This document shows, piece after piece, positions 53,742-64,000 of a stretch of DNA of 64,000 nt. The stretch lies in assembly GCF_964204645.1 (NCBI RefSeq), contig NC_134026.1, positions 9,373,450-9,437,449 of the forward strand, given 5' to 3'. The position numbers and the translations under genes were made by a program. The notes beneath the pieces are model-generated. The model was not told the DNA's origin. It was given only the letters and a program-made list of their open reading frames with translations, and ran no database searches. Origin of the DNA: Tubulanus polymorphus. Lineage: Eukaryota > Nemertea > Palaeonemertea > Tubulaniformes > Tubulanidae. Position 1 is the stretch's first letter. Each line of letters starts with the position of its first letter.

Positions 53742-56700
53742 CTACAACAAAAAGAATCCCATTTAGAGTAATCTTGACAAAATACAGTGATTTATGCATC
53801 TACACCAAGGACAGCTATTCCGGTGAAAGTAGATGACTAAACTGTATACTGGAAGAATATTTCTGAGAAAAAAATACTGCTACTTCATTTACAGAAATGA
53901 ATCAGGTAAATCACCCTATTTTAATCAGATGAAATATCTACAAAGAAGTTAACACATTCCCTCTCAACTATGGATTGTTTCATAGCTGAACGTTATTTTC
54001 ACTGCTCGGGCAATCGTAATGACATGGTTCCTTATTGGCTAGCAGCTTAAACAAAATTCTTATTCATCGATCGGTCAATTCTGAACAATGGCTGACTATG
54101 TGAAAGCCCAATACAAGACGATTCAGAAGAATGGGAAGCATGATTGGGGCAGTGAATTGTCTTCAACTCCTAAATCGATAAAATATGAGCTGAATTAATG
54201 AATAACTTAAATAGATTTTCCAGAGTATTTCAAGAAACTTGGACGACCAGAACTATGTACTATAGAAGCACATTTGCTCAAATACCACAATTTTCATCGT
54301 GAACAAGTCTATTATAACAAGGGGAAGTTTGAAATGAAAGATTTAATTTTCTAAATAGGTCTAAGCACAATCACTTACTTTTGCAGTATAATATTTTTCC
54401 AAGCGCTCGGAACAGAAATAAAGATACATCCTTCCCACCGATGGCTGACAACTGATCTTCAGATGATTTACTGCTACCCGGCTGTTTTGTCGATCTAGAT
54501 TTCGACTTGTTAGTTCGTTTTGAACTCTTATTGTCACAGACTAGCACCGATGACAAGTCAGTCGTTTCTGGAGATGATAAAAGAGCATCGAATTACAATA
54601 CAAATTATATTTACCCATTACAGTTCAAATCTTCCCACCAATGTAGTACTTTTAAAATCATCTTCAGGCCCTCAACTCCTGCTGAGCACCTTTCAAGGCA
54701 TTAATTAGTAAATGGATGAAAGAGAAAGGTCTCAGAGGAACCATCAACCAAGAAACTCTGCTGTTACTAGGACTTGAACATACCACAGATCGAGTTTGGT
54801 AACTAATGGCTTGAACCATTTAACTGCCTATGCCCTAAAGCGGACAAAAATGAGTCCACACCCTTAACTATCATTTTGTACTAATCTATACCAAATATTA
54901 TATTTAACCATAATGAGTGAGAAATATGTACAACAGGGTTGGGTATGGTTAAAATACCGCTACAGGAATGGCCATTACTAAAAAGAAATTTTCCAATTGG
55001 CACAGGGTGGGAAAAATAAGCAACAATTTTTTCCGAACCTTTTAAACAAGCAAACTGCGCTGCATTTATAGCACCACGTATATCACCATTACTCGCTGTA
55101 CATATAGCATCTATTGTATCTTTACTGGGTATTGGAAATTTATGAGCACCCTAGAAATAAAATGGACATATAACAATTAAAGTTGAAAGCGTATCTCATT
55201 TGACACCAGGGCCCAGTTGCACAGTCAAGGCATAGATTCAAGCCCACTCTACCAGTTAACCCAACTAGCTCTATAGCCAATTTGACAATTTAAGACTTAG
55301 AATTTCAGAGTCAAAGTCAAAGCTGCAATAATATTCATAGTACATACCTCTAATGATTCTTTGGTTATAATGCGAGTTATGACTTTTGACATCATTGTAG
55401 GAGCAACAGGGTTAAAACTGAATACAAATTTAGAAAAGTATGCATTATCAATAAAACCTTTTACACAGGAGAAATTATTCATTATTAAAGAAAGTTAGAT
55501 TTCTTGATTTTTCCCAATATTTGATTTCAATTCAATACAGTTTTCACTCTCTCTTACTTTTTCCTCAGTCCTTACGCAAAGGCTTTTTGTTTTACGGCAT
55601 TTTTTCATAAAGATAAATTTCAATGGTTCCAAAACGATCAGAATTTTACAGCAAGCAGTGCACAACATAGCCAAGCAGAACCATCAAAATTGATTATGCA
55701 ATGCACAAAAAATTATTTTAACAGGCTATACCTCACTTCCCATTTCTGCTGAGCTAAAAAATTGACGCAGTTGCCCCCTATTTACCCTGTGCATTACTTT
55801 TCTTAAAATCATGATCAAGCTTACCGTAACAGAGCAAGCAGCTATAGAAAGGAACTAATATGCAATTTCATTGCATATTACAAAATGACCAAAGCAATTT
55901 TGAGAAACAAGGTATCATTTTTCTTTCATGATTTACCTTATATTGCATATTGATAAATCGGCTTGAATGTCTTTAGGAAACAGCAGCCTTTCATTTGAGT
56001 CTGCACCCGCACTATCACTGATTACAAACACTAATGGACATTTACCATTATTTGAATATTTCCTATCAATGCAAAAAAAGAATGAGAAAATTTAGATCCT
56101 TTATCGTAAAGGACCCTTCTGAATTGGGTTAACTCAGGGAATGAAGTTATTCGGTGAGTTTCGACAACTGGAACTGTACCTGAGAATTTCTCGAAATAAA
56201 TCAGCTTCCCTGAAGAATATGTTCGGATATTCCTAGAAGTGAATAGATCTGTGATTACATTTACACTAATGATATATCCGGATCCAGAAAGAAAATCATG
56301 AAAATTGTTAATAACTGCATAGGGTTTAAGATGTGTGTATTGGGGAAGGGAAGGATGAAAAATGGTCAAGCCTATACTTTGTGTTATGGATAGATCCCAT
56401 ACAAGAAACAGAATCCTGTTCCACACCATAGGTTAACTGTGGAACTGGGTCTAATACAGACCTCTCTCCAGAGGCAACCTACACACCAAAATACAACACC
56501 CTGCTATCATTGGTTTGTAAGATATCACGTCCAAAAGAATGTTGGCCGCCAATTGCATGATATTTGGCTAATCATAAATACCTGTCTGATGTATTAAAGA
56601 TCCCTTTCCATAGAATACCCATCACTAATTTCAATGAAAAATGGCAAACCAGTAGAAAGCTACAGGACTCAGAATTCGGGCCAAATTTGACATTTTTGGT

Positions 56701-59700
56701 ACCCTAAAAAGGTCACAGAACAGCCAAACTATTCTTGATTAATGCCAATTTTATACGACAGTTTAAATAGAGCTTAAGATAGCTACGTACTTGTTCTCAG
56801 TAATTAGGAACACTGACCACGGTAATTCGAATGAAATATTTGTGGGCATTTATCTAGACTTCAAATTCATAACCTGAAAGGTTGTCAAATTAAATCCACA
56901 AGTTAACTAGGGTCCAAGGACAACTAGCCCAATCGGGAACTGGATGAATGCTTGCTAAACACATTAGTGAAAAATATGCCGCAGCAAATACCCAAAATTT
57001 ATCTGCCACATTGATGCCGAAAACTGTTTGCCACAACACAACACTAGCACCAACAATGGCGCTTTGGGGACTGCACCGCTTCCTGGAGATGTCATGTGAT
57101 CAATCAATTAAGTAATATATACTCGACACATCTGCATTGAAACTAAATTCAACAGCAAGCATGGGCGTCACAAGAGGGGGTCGGTGGTGTGCGGAAGATC
57201 CCATTTTTAAATCCAAGTGCCGCATTTTTTAGTTCCAAATTATTTTTTCTATAAATTTCATAAATATTTTGTATAAAAATCCAGGAAACATCACTTTCAA
57301 GCTTCCAATTTCAAAAATTAAGACTATTCAAGAACGTCTAAACAATTTCAAGATTCAGAAATGCTTGTTTTCTATCAGCGCTAAGTATGGTATCCGCTTA
57401 CTGACCCCCTTTAAAAAATCCTAGTGACACCCCTCGGTGTAAGTATGCTGAATCACTAAGTTAGATACTGACCTCGATTAAGATGAGTTTATGTTTTGTC
57501 ATGCATACATCCGATGTTCCACCAGTCGTCATGTCCAAACTCCGATATTTGTTTGCTCGTAGTAGAAAATCGATGAAAATCGATTTCTGAGTTTCCGTTG
57601 TGCGCCACCGGTATGAGGGAGTAAAACCTTCAAAGAATTAAGACAATTCCAGATACACATGTACAATTCTTTTCAGGATAGCTGACAACATATACTAGGA
57701 ATTAAACCCGGCCTACCAGTAAGTTGCACACCGGTATAAGAAGGGCCAATCGCCGGTTATGGAAATCAACAATTAAGTGATTTTTTAGACCAGAAATTTG
57801 CAATTACGTGTGCGCGTACATGCAACTAGCAACCTGTTGAGCGTGAAGGATCTATGATTAACTTTTATGCGATATTCATATCCACTTAAGAATAAAAAGT
57901 TCCGCTTGTGGCAAGTGAGGATTCCTTCTCAGATTCAATGATAAATCTCTATACCATATTATATCTATATAATTGCCCTACACTTAACAGAACCTTTTAA
58001 GATTAAAGGTTTATCTAGAGATATATTTGATGCAAGAGGCTCAAAATCTAGATGAAAATCGATTGAAAATGAACTGAATTTTCACAGAGCTTCCTATTGT
58101 AACACATGCCATATTGCCAGATAGCTGCTTGCACCACGTCCTCTTCGTCATAGCTACCAACCCATTTTAAATACCATAAGAACAAGCTGTGGCCTCAGTT
58201 TTGTTAAATGTCTTCAGTTGTAATTAGTCATCCCCATAGAAAACACAACTCCCACAGGTAAAAATAATAGATATTTTCATTTCAAACCTTCTTCGTATCT
58301 GTAGTTATCATTGTTGTAAACGTCAGTTATCGGATTCGTCCATTCTTTTATCTCCATGTCGAGATCTTTTGCCAAAACTTTTACAGTCGCGCTTTTACCG
58401 CAACCAGCTGGTCCGGTGAGTAAAAGAATAGGACACTGAAAATTTGATAAAAAGTTATTTCACGTTCGCGGATGAGCAACACAAATTCGCAAGTTTAATT
58501 GATAACATGCACTCACGATTTTTTTCGTGCAACTTGCATGGAGCCATGCTTCAACATCGGCTATTTTCTTTTTATGCACCGCCAGTTCATCCTATATTCG
58601 ATGGTTGTAAAGAAATTAATCAATTAAATTTGGAGACACAAAAGTGACACAAGCAAGAGACTCATTCGATACTGATCATATCAGTTTGCAGCCTGGACAC
58701 GCCAGCAATTACAATCCAAAGCTGCACATCCAAAATAGGGTGGCCATTCATTTTTGATGAACCACGTATTGATAATGAAATGTCAATTTGTCACGCATTA
58801 ACATAGCATGTGCATAGCTTATATTCTGAAATCTAGACCTAGGCATATCACAACAAGGAGCCTGTTGGCTTATATAGCTCCGCTGTGTGATTCAAAGAAA
58901 CAGAAGCTGCATACCTACGGGTGCCCCCTTTTGGCCAAATCCAAAAAGGGCTATGTACTGTAGGTATTGGTCCATAGAACATTCATACCAAATTTGGACT
59001 TGATCTGATTAAAACTGTAGGACTAATAGCAATTGAAAGAAATAGAAATTCCACATAAGGGGCGCCCCTGGTGGATGAATAAAAAAAATGGCTCTGTATC
59101 TTCATAGGCCGTGGTCCATAGAATATTCATACCAAATTTGGAATTGATCTGATTAAAACTGTAGGACTAGTAGCGATTTGAAGAAATAGAAACTCCACCC
59201 AAATCCAAAAAATGGCTGTGTTTCTTTATAGGCCTAGGTCCATTGAACATTCATACTAAATTTGGAATTGATCTGATCAAAACTGTAGGACTAGTAGCGA
59301 TTTGAATAGAAACTCCACCCCCAGGGGTGCCCCCTGGGGGACAAATCCAAACTAGGGGTCCAGGGACACCATGCCCACTTGGGAAGTGGTTTCAAATGCT
59401 CAACAATCTAACAATGACCTTGAAACTCACAACAATCATAAAACATGTCAGCAGCTACGATTTTGTAATTGATTGTGATAACAAAATATGCCTCGTTACC
59501 AATTTAATATGGAAATACTAAGTTATTCTACTATTAAACGCCCCCTGGTGACCATATTGAAAACCCAATAACCTTGTAACTCACCATAATCATAGAACAT
59601 GTCATGAACTAGAACTTTGCAATTGATTGTGGTAACAAAATATGTACCGTATTTTCCGGCCAATAAGCCGAGGGCAGTTTTTTAGCCTAAAATACATGGA

Positions 59701-62700
59701 TTTCATAAAGCTTCGCCCAATAAGCCGAGGCCCTTCATCAGAGATTTTAATTCACTGATTTGTCAATTAGTTCGTCTTAATTGACGATTTAAGCGGCTGA
59801 CAGTAGCGCCCGCCGATGTGTGAGAGTGCTGTGTATACTATCATCGAACTTATTAAGTCGAATTTCGAGTTTTATTTTCATGTCGAATTTCGTCTTATTA
59901 AGTCGAAATTCGACTTAATTAACACGAAATTCGACTTATTACGTCGAAATTCGACTTATTATGTCGAAATTCGACTTAATAAGTCGAAATTATGAAAAAA
60001 ATTATCTCATATGTCACCTAGGGGCTTCCGTATAATTGGTAGTAAATAATGACCTCAAATAAATATCGACCACTTTTCTTGATTTTGACGATCATTGAGA
60101 GCATTAGAGTGGCATAGATCGGGAAGTGATTTTTTATGTCTGATTGTATCCGCCCAATAAGCCGATCACGATATTTTGGGTAAAAATCTGAGGCTAGAAA
60201 ATCGGCTCATTGGCCGGAAAATACGGTATTGGTACAGAAATACTAACATATTATATTATTCAACGCCCCCTGGTGGCCATATACAAAAACCAATGAACTT
60301 GAAACTCACCACAATCATAGAACACGTTATAAGCTACAACTTATTGATAATGAAATGTCAATTTGTCACGCATTAACATAGCATGTGCATAGCTTATATT
60401 CTGAAATCTAGACCTAGGCATATCACAACAAGGAGCCTGTTGGCTTATATAGCTCCGCTGTGTGATTCAAAGAAACAGAAGCTGCATACCTACGGGTGCC
60501 CCCTTTTGGCCAAATCCAAAAAGGGCTATGTACTGTAGGTATTGGTCCATAGAACATTCATACCAAATTTGGACTTGATCTGATTAAAACTGTAGGACTA
60601 ATAGCAATTGAAAGAAATAGAAATTCCACATAAGGGGCGCCCCTGGTGGATGAATAAAAAAAATGGCTCTGTATCTTCATAGGCCGTGGTCCATAGAATA
60701 TTCATACCAAATTTGGAATTGATCTGATTAAAACTGTAGGACTAGTAGCGATTTGAAGAAATAGAAACTCCACCCAAATCCAAAAAATGGCTGTGTTTCT
60801 TTATAGGCCTAGGTCCATTGAACATTCATACTAAATTTGGAATTGATCTGATCAAAACTGTAGGACTAGTAGCGATTTGAATAGAAACTCCACCCCCAGG
60901 GGTGCCCCCTGGGGGACAAATCCAAACTAGGGGTCCAGGGACACCATGCCCACTTGGGAAGTGGTTTCAAATGCTCAACAATCTAACAATGACCTTGAAA
61001 CTCACAACAATCATAAAACATGTCAGCAGCTACGATTTTGTAATTGATTGTGATAACAAAATATGCCTCGTTACCAATTTAATATGGAAATACTAAGTTA
61101 TTCTACTATTAAACGCCCCCTGGTGACCATATTGAAAACCCAATAACCTTGTAACTCACCATAATCATAGAACATGTCATGAACTAGAACTTTGCAATTG
61201 ATTGTGGTAACAAAATATGTACCGTATTTTCCGGCCAATAAGCCGAGGGCAGTTTTTTAGCCTAAAATACATGGATTTCATAAAGCTTCGCCCAATAAGC
61301 CGAGGCCCTTCATCAGAGATTTTAATTCACTGATTTGTCAATTAGTTCGTCTTAATTGACGATTTAAGAGGCTGACAGTAGCGCCCGCCGATGTGTGAGA
61401 GTGCTGTGTATACTATCATCGAACTTATTAAGTCGAATTTCGAGTTTTATTTTCATGTCGAATTTCGTCTTATTAAGTCGAAATTCGACTTAATTAACAC
61501 GAAATTCGACTTATTACGTCGAAATTCGACTTATTATGTCGAAATTCGACTTAATAAGTCGAAATTATGAAAAAAATTATCTCATATGTCACCTAGGGGC
61601 TTCCGTATAATTGGTAGTAAATAATGACCTCAAATAAATATCGACCACTTTTCTTGATTTTGACGATCATTGAGAGCATTAGAGTGGCATAGATCGGGAA
61701 GTGATTTTTTATGTCTGATTGTATCCGCCCAATAAGCCGATCACGATATTTTGGGTAAAAATCTGAGGCTAGAAAATCGGCTCATTGGCCGGAAAATACG
61801 GTATTGGTACAGAAATACTAACATATTATATTATTCAACGCCCCCTGGTGGCCATATACAAAAACCAATGAACTTGAAACTCACCACAATCATAGAACAC
61901 GTTATAAGCTACAACTTTCTAATTCATTGTTGTAACAAAATATGCTTAGGTATCAATATAATGTCGAAAAACTTTTTCCCACCTACGAATGAGTACTAAT
62001 GACACCAAGATGGCCGCCAATGGCGTCATAATTGGCCGATCAAAAATACCTGTCTCAGGTATAGAACATCCCTTTCCAAAGAATACCCATCAGCAATTGC
62101 AATGAGAAATGGCTAACCAGTAGGAAGCTACAGGACTCAGAATTTGGGCCAAAATTAACATTTTTGGGCACTTAAAAAGGTCCTAGGACGACCATCTTGA
62201 GTCCGATCGACCCAATTTTTGTTATGCTGATGGGCCCTGGGGGTGTTCAAATATGTATGAAAGATCAAGGTAATTGATCAAGGCGTCTTCAAAATTTCCC
62301 TCAAAAAGTTCAAAAACGTGTAAAAAGTGCTGATTTTGGCGAACACCAATGGCTGCCAGTCGGCCATCTTGATTCTGACAGGGCCAGTTTTTAGGCTGAA
62401 GATGTGTCTAGGGTAGATACATGTATAAACCAAATATCAAGACATTACTTTGAAGCATCTTCAAAACTTCCCTAAATAACTGGATTCCGTCTACGGACGG
62501 ACGAAAAGTGAACGCAATAGCCCGCTGGGACTAAAGTCCCAAAAATGGCTCTGTAACTTTATAGGCCTAGGTCCATAGAACATTCATACCAAATTTGGAA
62601 TTGATCTGATCAAAACTGTAGGACTAGTAGCGATTTGAATAAATAGAAATTCCACCCCTGCCCCTGGGGGACGAATCCAAAAACAGGCTCTGCAACTTTA

Positions 62701-63760
62701 TAGGCCTTGGTCCATAGAACATTCATGCCAAATTTAGAATAGATCTGATTAAAACTGTAGGACTAGTAGCGATTTGAAGAAAAAGTGGACAGAGGCACAA
62801 ACGAACGAACGAACGAACTAACAAACGGACAACGGCTCACCCCCTAACCGACGGCTCACGCCCTGACCTTCGGTCACAGCGGAGCTAAAAAAGAGGATCG
62901 AAATCTTTTGACAGAAACTTTTCATGAATTTTCATAGGCCTACAAATGTCATGATTTTTCAGTTTTCCACATTCTTTTCGAAAGATATCCATTTCATACA
63001 TTTTTTTCACATTTTGGCATCAATCTGACCCCTTAATATTTTCAGAAAATTTCCAAGCTGTCACACCACCCGCTGTATGATGTTATGATCTGTAATCAGT
63101 TGATCTACCTTTATTCCTATTCAATTCGTCCAGATTTTTCAATTCAGAAATAAGATTACAGTGGAACCTTGTTGTGACAAACTCACAATTCATCGGATAA
63201 AATGAATATAGAATTTTCGCCCTTAGACAATCTAGTTAACTTCAAACTGGATACGGGCCTAACGAACTTTGGTTATAACACGAACATTTTCTGGTCGCGT
63301 GAACTACGCTGTAATGAGGTTCCACTGTATTTACGATCTTGATTTTGTCAGCCAGCAGCCATTGTTTACTCACTATATTCGCTCATGTAATGCTGAAAAA
63401 CCTGCTCCTGCACGGAGACATACCTATGATGTCAACTAGGCTATAGACTGTGGAAGCCGTTTACGCGCAAATCTAAATAACAACACAGTCACTTGAATAC
63501 CGGTAACAAATAGGGCCTATGACATCTATTCTTACCTGACAGTTTGGTGTATATTTATCGGCCCAAAGATCCTCATCTGCGATGCCACAACGCCTTTCAA
63601 CTTTGATTTTTTTCTTTGCACCACCGCCACCACCGCATCGAACGTTTTCACGCAAACGTTTTTTCGTTTTAGCTTCGTTTAAACTTGACTTTTCCGTTTG
63701 ACTGCAATTTCCGAAATCATCGAAACCATCGAATGCCGATGACACCCATTCAGAGGCTTT
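49242..63760 (-). CDS. RAD17: RAD17 checkpoint clamp loader, 16 exons (5' partial)
   Basis: RAD17 with RFC2-5 loads the 9-1-1 clamp at damaged DNA for ATR signalling. Minus-strand exons: 63760-63536, 58591-58517, 58436-58289, 57627-57473, 56232-56180, 56062-55937, 55417-55348, 55150-55039, 54567-54379, 53741-53653, 53565-53419, 52607-52458, 51432-51393, 50255-50175, 49995-49947, 49404-49242. Every junction is GT-AG with matching phase; 623 residues in the window, ending TGA. Hallmarks: EWVSSAFDGFDDF near the N-terminus, DLWADKYTP, ELAVHKKKIADVEAWL, Walker A GPAGCGKS, Walker B region LILIEEYPN, sensor 1 VFVISDS, SFNPVAPTMMSKVITRI, sensor 2 GDIRGAIN, AIGGKDVSLFLFRALGKILY, and a short acidic tail VVIIDDFDD. 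The first exon opens in phase 0 without a Met, so the start lies past the right edge or in an unrecognised upstream exon. Confidence 0.96.
51620..52440 (+). repeat. Dispersed repeat family A copy with 'ccgttttggc' cluster
   Basis: The left part (51640-51760) matches family A ('accttgaaactcaacacatc'). The right part (52262-52390) matches its tail ('gatgtgtctagggtag', 'tagattctgtctacag', 'gaacgcaatagcc'). In between, 51810-52165 holds repeated 'ccgttttggcg/gccaaaac' units in both orientations separated by 'gaattttctctaaaaatcc'-type spacers. The insert is absent from the other family A copies seen. Confidence 0.7.
54379..57627 (-). CDS. RAD17: RAD17 AAA+ core exons
   Basis: Exons 57627-57473, 56232-56180, 56062-55937, 55417-55348, 55150-55039 and 54567-54379. 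They encode ETQKSIFIDFLLRANKYRSL, the Walker B region ILIE + EYPNIFFREADLFREILR (human ILVEDLPNQFYRDSHTLHEV), KCPLVFVISDS, NERLLFPKDI, SFNPVAPTMMSKVITRI, and NGDIRGAIN (sensor 2). A Lys/Ser-rich insert precedes the invariant AIGGKDVSLFLFRALGKI. The 53-bp exon at 56180-56232 was found only by its match and phase; it is missed if open frames alone are used. The 55039 donor (GTTCGG) is weak but is the one that fits phase. Confidence 0.92.
56560..56960 (+). repeat. Dispersed repeat family A fragments, RAD17 intron
   Basis: 56570-56730 matches the family A middle ('gatccctttccatagaatac', 'gctacaggactcagaattcg', 'aaaaggtcacag'). 56905-56960 matches its left end ('aactagggtccaaggacaac'). The order is permuted relative to the full copy, so at least two insertions are present. 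Confidence 0.65.
58289..63760 (-). CDS. RAD17: RAD17 N-terminal and Walker A exons
   Basis: Exon 63760-63536 (75 codons): KASEWVSSAFDGFDDFGNC, a basic Gly-run segment, then DEDLWADKYTPNCQ, the RAD17 equivalent of human WVDKYKPETQ. After a 4.9-kb repeat-filled intron, exon 58591-58517 gives DELAVHKKKIADVEAWLHAS. Exon 58436-58289 gives CPILLLTGPAGCGKSATVKV with a complete Walker A (G-P-A-G-C-G-K-S) and EIKEWTNPI, as in human VQEWINPV. Confidence 0.95.
59647..60226. mobile_element. 580-bp TIR transposon (CCGTATTTTCCGGCC), copy 1
   Basis: Left end CCGTATTTTCCGGCCAATAA and right end GGCTCATTGGCCGGAAAATA + CGG form a terminal inverted repeat of about 25 bp with one mismatch (AATAAGCC/GGCTCATT). 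TA flanks both ends (59645-59646 and 60227-60228). Subterminal 'caataagccga' motifs recur at about 59659, 59709 and 60157, as expected for transposase-binding repeats. It is non-autonomous: no transposase. It interrupts a family A unit; sibling family A sequence at 59481-59520 and 61930-61967 shows the uninterrupted site. Confidence 0.85.
59845..59991. repeat. Palindromic minisatellite ('gtcgaaattcgactta')
   Basis: About four full and three partial copies of a 19-20 bp unit whose core, gtcgaaattcgac, is itself a perfect palindrome. Spacers (ttaattaaca, ttattac, ttattat) vary. It lies inside the 580-bp TIR element; the duplicate is at 61420-61566. Confidence 0.88.
61222..61801. mobile_element. 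580-bp TIR transposon, copy 2 (by tandem duplication)
   Basis: Same element carried in the second 1575-bp unit, with identical ends and TA flanks. It differs from copy 1 by the single a/c substitution at 61369. It arose by duplication, not by a second transposition. Confidence 0.85.
61917..62535 (+). repeat. Family A repeat, right half
   Basis: Continues from copy 2 of the tandem unit: 'aaatacctgtctcaggtat', 'gctacaggactcagaatttg', 'ggtcctaggacgaccatctt', 'gatgtgtctagggtagatac'. The tail is 'ggattccgtctacggacgga' followed by 'gtgaacgcaatagcccgctg'. This is the most complete 3' end of the family in the window. Confidence 0.75.
62799..62822. repeat. (ACGA)n microsatellite
   Basis: 'acgaacgaacgaacgaac' tetranucleotide tract near the right end of the family B block. 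Confidence 0.85.
63159..63327. mobile_element. pogo/Tigger-like MITE with TA duplications
   Basis: CAGTGGAACC at the left and GGTTCCACTG at the right enclose 169 bp, flanked by TA on both sides (63157-63158 and 63328-63329). TA duplication and a CAGTG-type terminus are typical of the Tc1/mariner-pogo group. No transposase fragment seen. Lies in the large RAD17 intron. Confidence 0.75.
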
Positions 63761-64000
63761 CTGAAAAATGACACTTGACGGAATAAAATATGATTTACCC
63801 TTTTCAAAAAGTAGCCGGTTTATGGCAGATGGGAACGAATATTTGCGTCGAAACTTTAAAATTTAAGACAGTATCGAAGTAGATGACAACCCTTCTTAAA
63901 ACAAATATCTAGATGTAATTTACCATATTAGCATGTCATGTATCGTACAGATGATTTTCAACGTAATATTCCACACGAAAGTCGCTAAATGAGACCAGAA
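63761..64000. other. Right edge: presumed RAD17 intron or 5' flank
   Basis: No start codon followed by a phase-compatible donor was found for the missing RAD17 first exon. The sequence is AT-rich and otherwise featureless. Confidence 0.5.

Larger units (their letters stand above)
58767..61916. repeat. 1575-bp tandem duplication, two near-identical copies
   Basis: Copy 1 is 58767-60341 and copy 2 is 60342-61916, period 1575. Reading them side by side I saw one substitution: c at 59794 versus a at 61369. The junction is sharp: 'ctacaactt' runs straight into 'attgataatg' at 60341/60342, whereas copy 2 continues 'ctacaactttctaattc' into family A sequence. The unit contains family B units, a family A block and the 580-bp TIR element. 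It is either a very recent duplication or an assembly artefact. Confidence 0.93.
58875..62887. repeat. Family B repeat block with inverted ends TAGCTCCGCTGTG
   Basis: TAGCTCCGCTGTG at 58875-58887 (again at 60450-60462) is the exact reverse complement of CACAGCGGAGCTA at 62875-62887. Inside are repeated units of about 110-150 bp with 'tccatagaacattcatacca', 'ttgatctgattaaaactgta' and 'ggactagtagcgatttgaa'. They start near 58970, 59110 and 59240 (repeated in copy 2), then near 62572 and 62715. An (ACGA)n tract precedes the right end. Family A material is inserted in or beside it. Whether the inverted ends bound one element is uncertain. Confidence 0.6.
58592..63535. other. RAD17 4.9-kb intron packed with repeats
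   Basis: Almost entirely repetitive: a 1575-bp tandem duplication (58767-61916), family B units, family A blocks, TIR elements and an (ACGA)n tract. No conserved exon was found on either strand. Confidence 0.8.

Noticed and set aside
56031-56429. 132-residue minus-strand frame
   Set aside because: Runs in the wrong frame over the real 53-bp RAD17 exon (56180-56232) and into introns.
59845-59991. CRISPR-like array of short repeats
   Set aside because: The repeats are 19-20 bp palindromes without 25-40 bp unique spacers, in a eukaryotic intron and inside a transposon.
59327-61096. Two identical 64-codon plus-strand frames (59327-59521 and 60902-61096)
   Set aside because: They are identical only because of the 1575-bp duplication and consist of family A/B repeat sequence.

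Overview
This is an invertebrate animal (metazoan) nuclear sequence: AT-rich, with short spliced exons, GT-AG introns, kilobase introns full of small DNA-transposon relics, and five animal gene families. I cannot fix the phylum. The repeat style (short TIR elements, GGGCCCAGTT-type ends, frequent TAGGCCTA palindromes, 'gtgaacgcaatagc' repeat tails) suggests a lophotrochozoan or an invertebrate deuterostome. All exon models were built by hand from translation, splice-site and phase matching, and by comparison with what I know of the vertebrate families.

Layout. (1) 793-20460, + strand: 3' part of an EPS15/EPS15L1 endocytic adaptor gene (third EH domain, coiled coil, DPF repeats, proline-rich segment, UIM); the 5' part lies before the window. 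(2) 2640-9940, - strand: a complete seven-exon FAM187-type gene (two Ig domains, Cys-rich linker, one TM helix) nested wholly inside the 8.3 kb EPS15 intron. (3) 27932-32090, - strand: two-exon TOPORS (RING-type ubiquitin/SUMO E3 ligase). (4) 36050-40784, + strand: eight-exon MNK (MAPK-interacting kinase, MKNK1/2, fly Lk6). (5) 49242-63760, - strand: RAD17 checkpoint clamp loader, 16 exons seen, with the first exon(s) beyond the window.

EPS15 and TOPORS converge, as do MNK and RAD17; TOPORS and MNK are head to head across about 4 kb containing a plausible shared promoter. The genes act in unrelated processes (endocytosis, ubiquitin/SUMO signalling, eIF4E phosphorylation, DNA-damage checkpoint), so I infer no operon-like system.

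Most of what is unusual is in the non-coding DNA: a 1575-bp, almost perfect tandem duplication in a RAD17 intron carrying a 580-bp TIR element with TA target duplications and a palindromic minisatellite; a 231-bp intronic hairpin with an 8-nt loop in MNK; several MITE families; and a dispersed repeat family in one orientation in TOPORS and RAD17 introns. I found no rRNA, convincing tRNA, CRISPR or prokaryotic/viral module.
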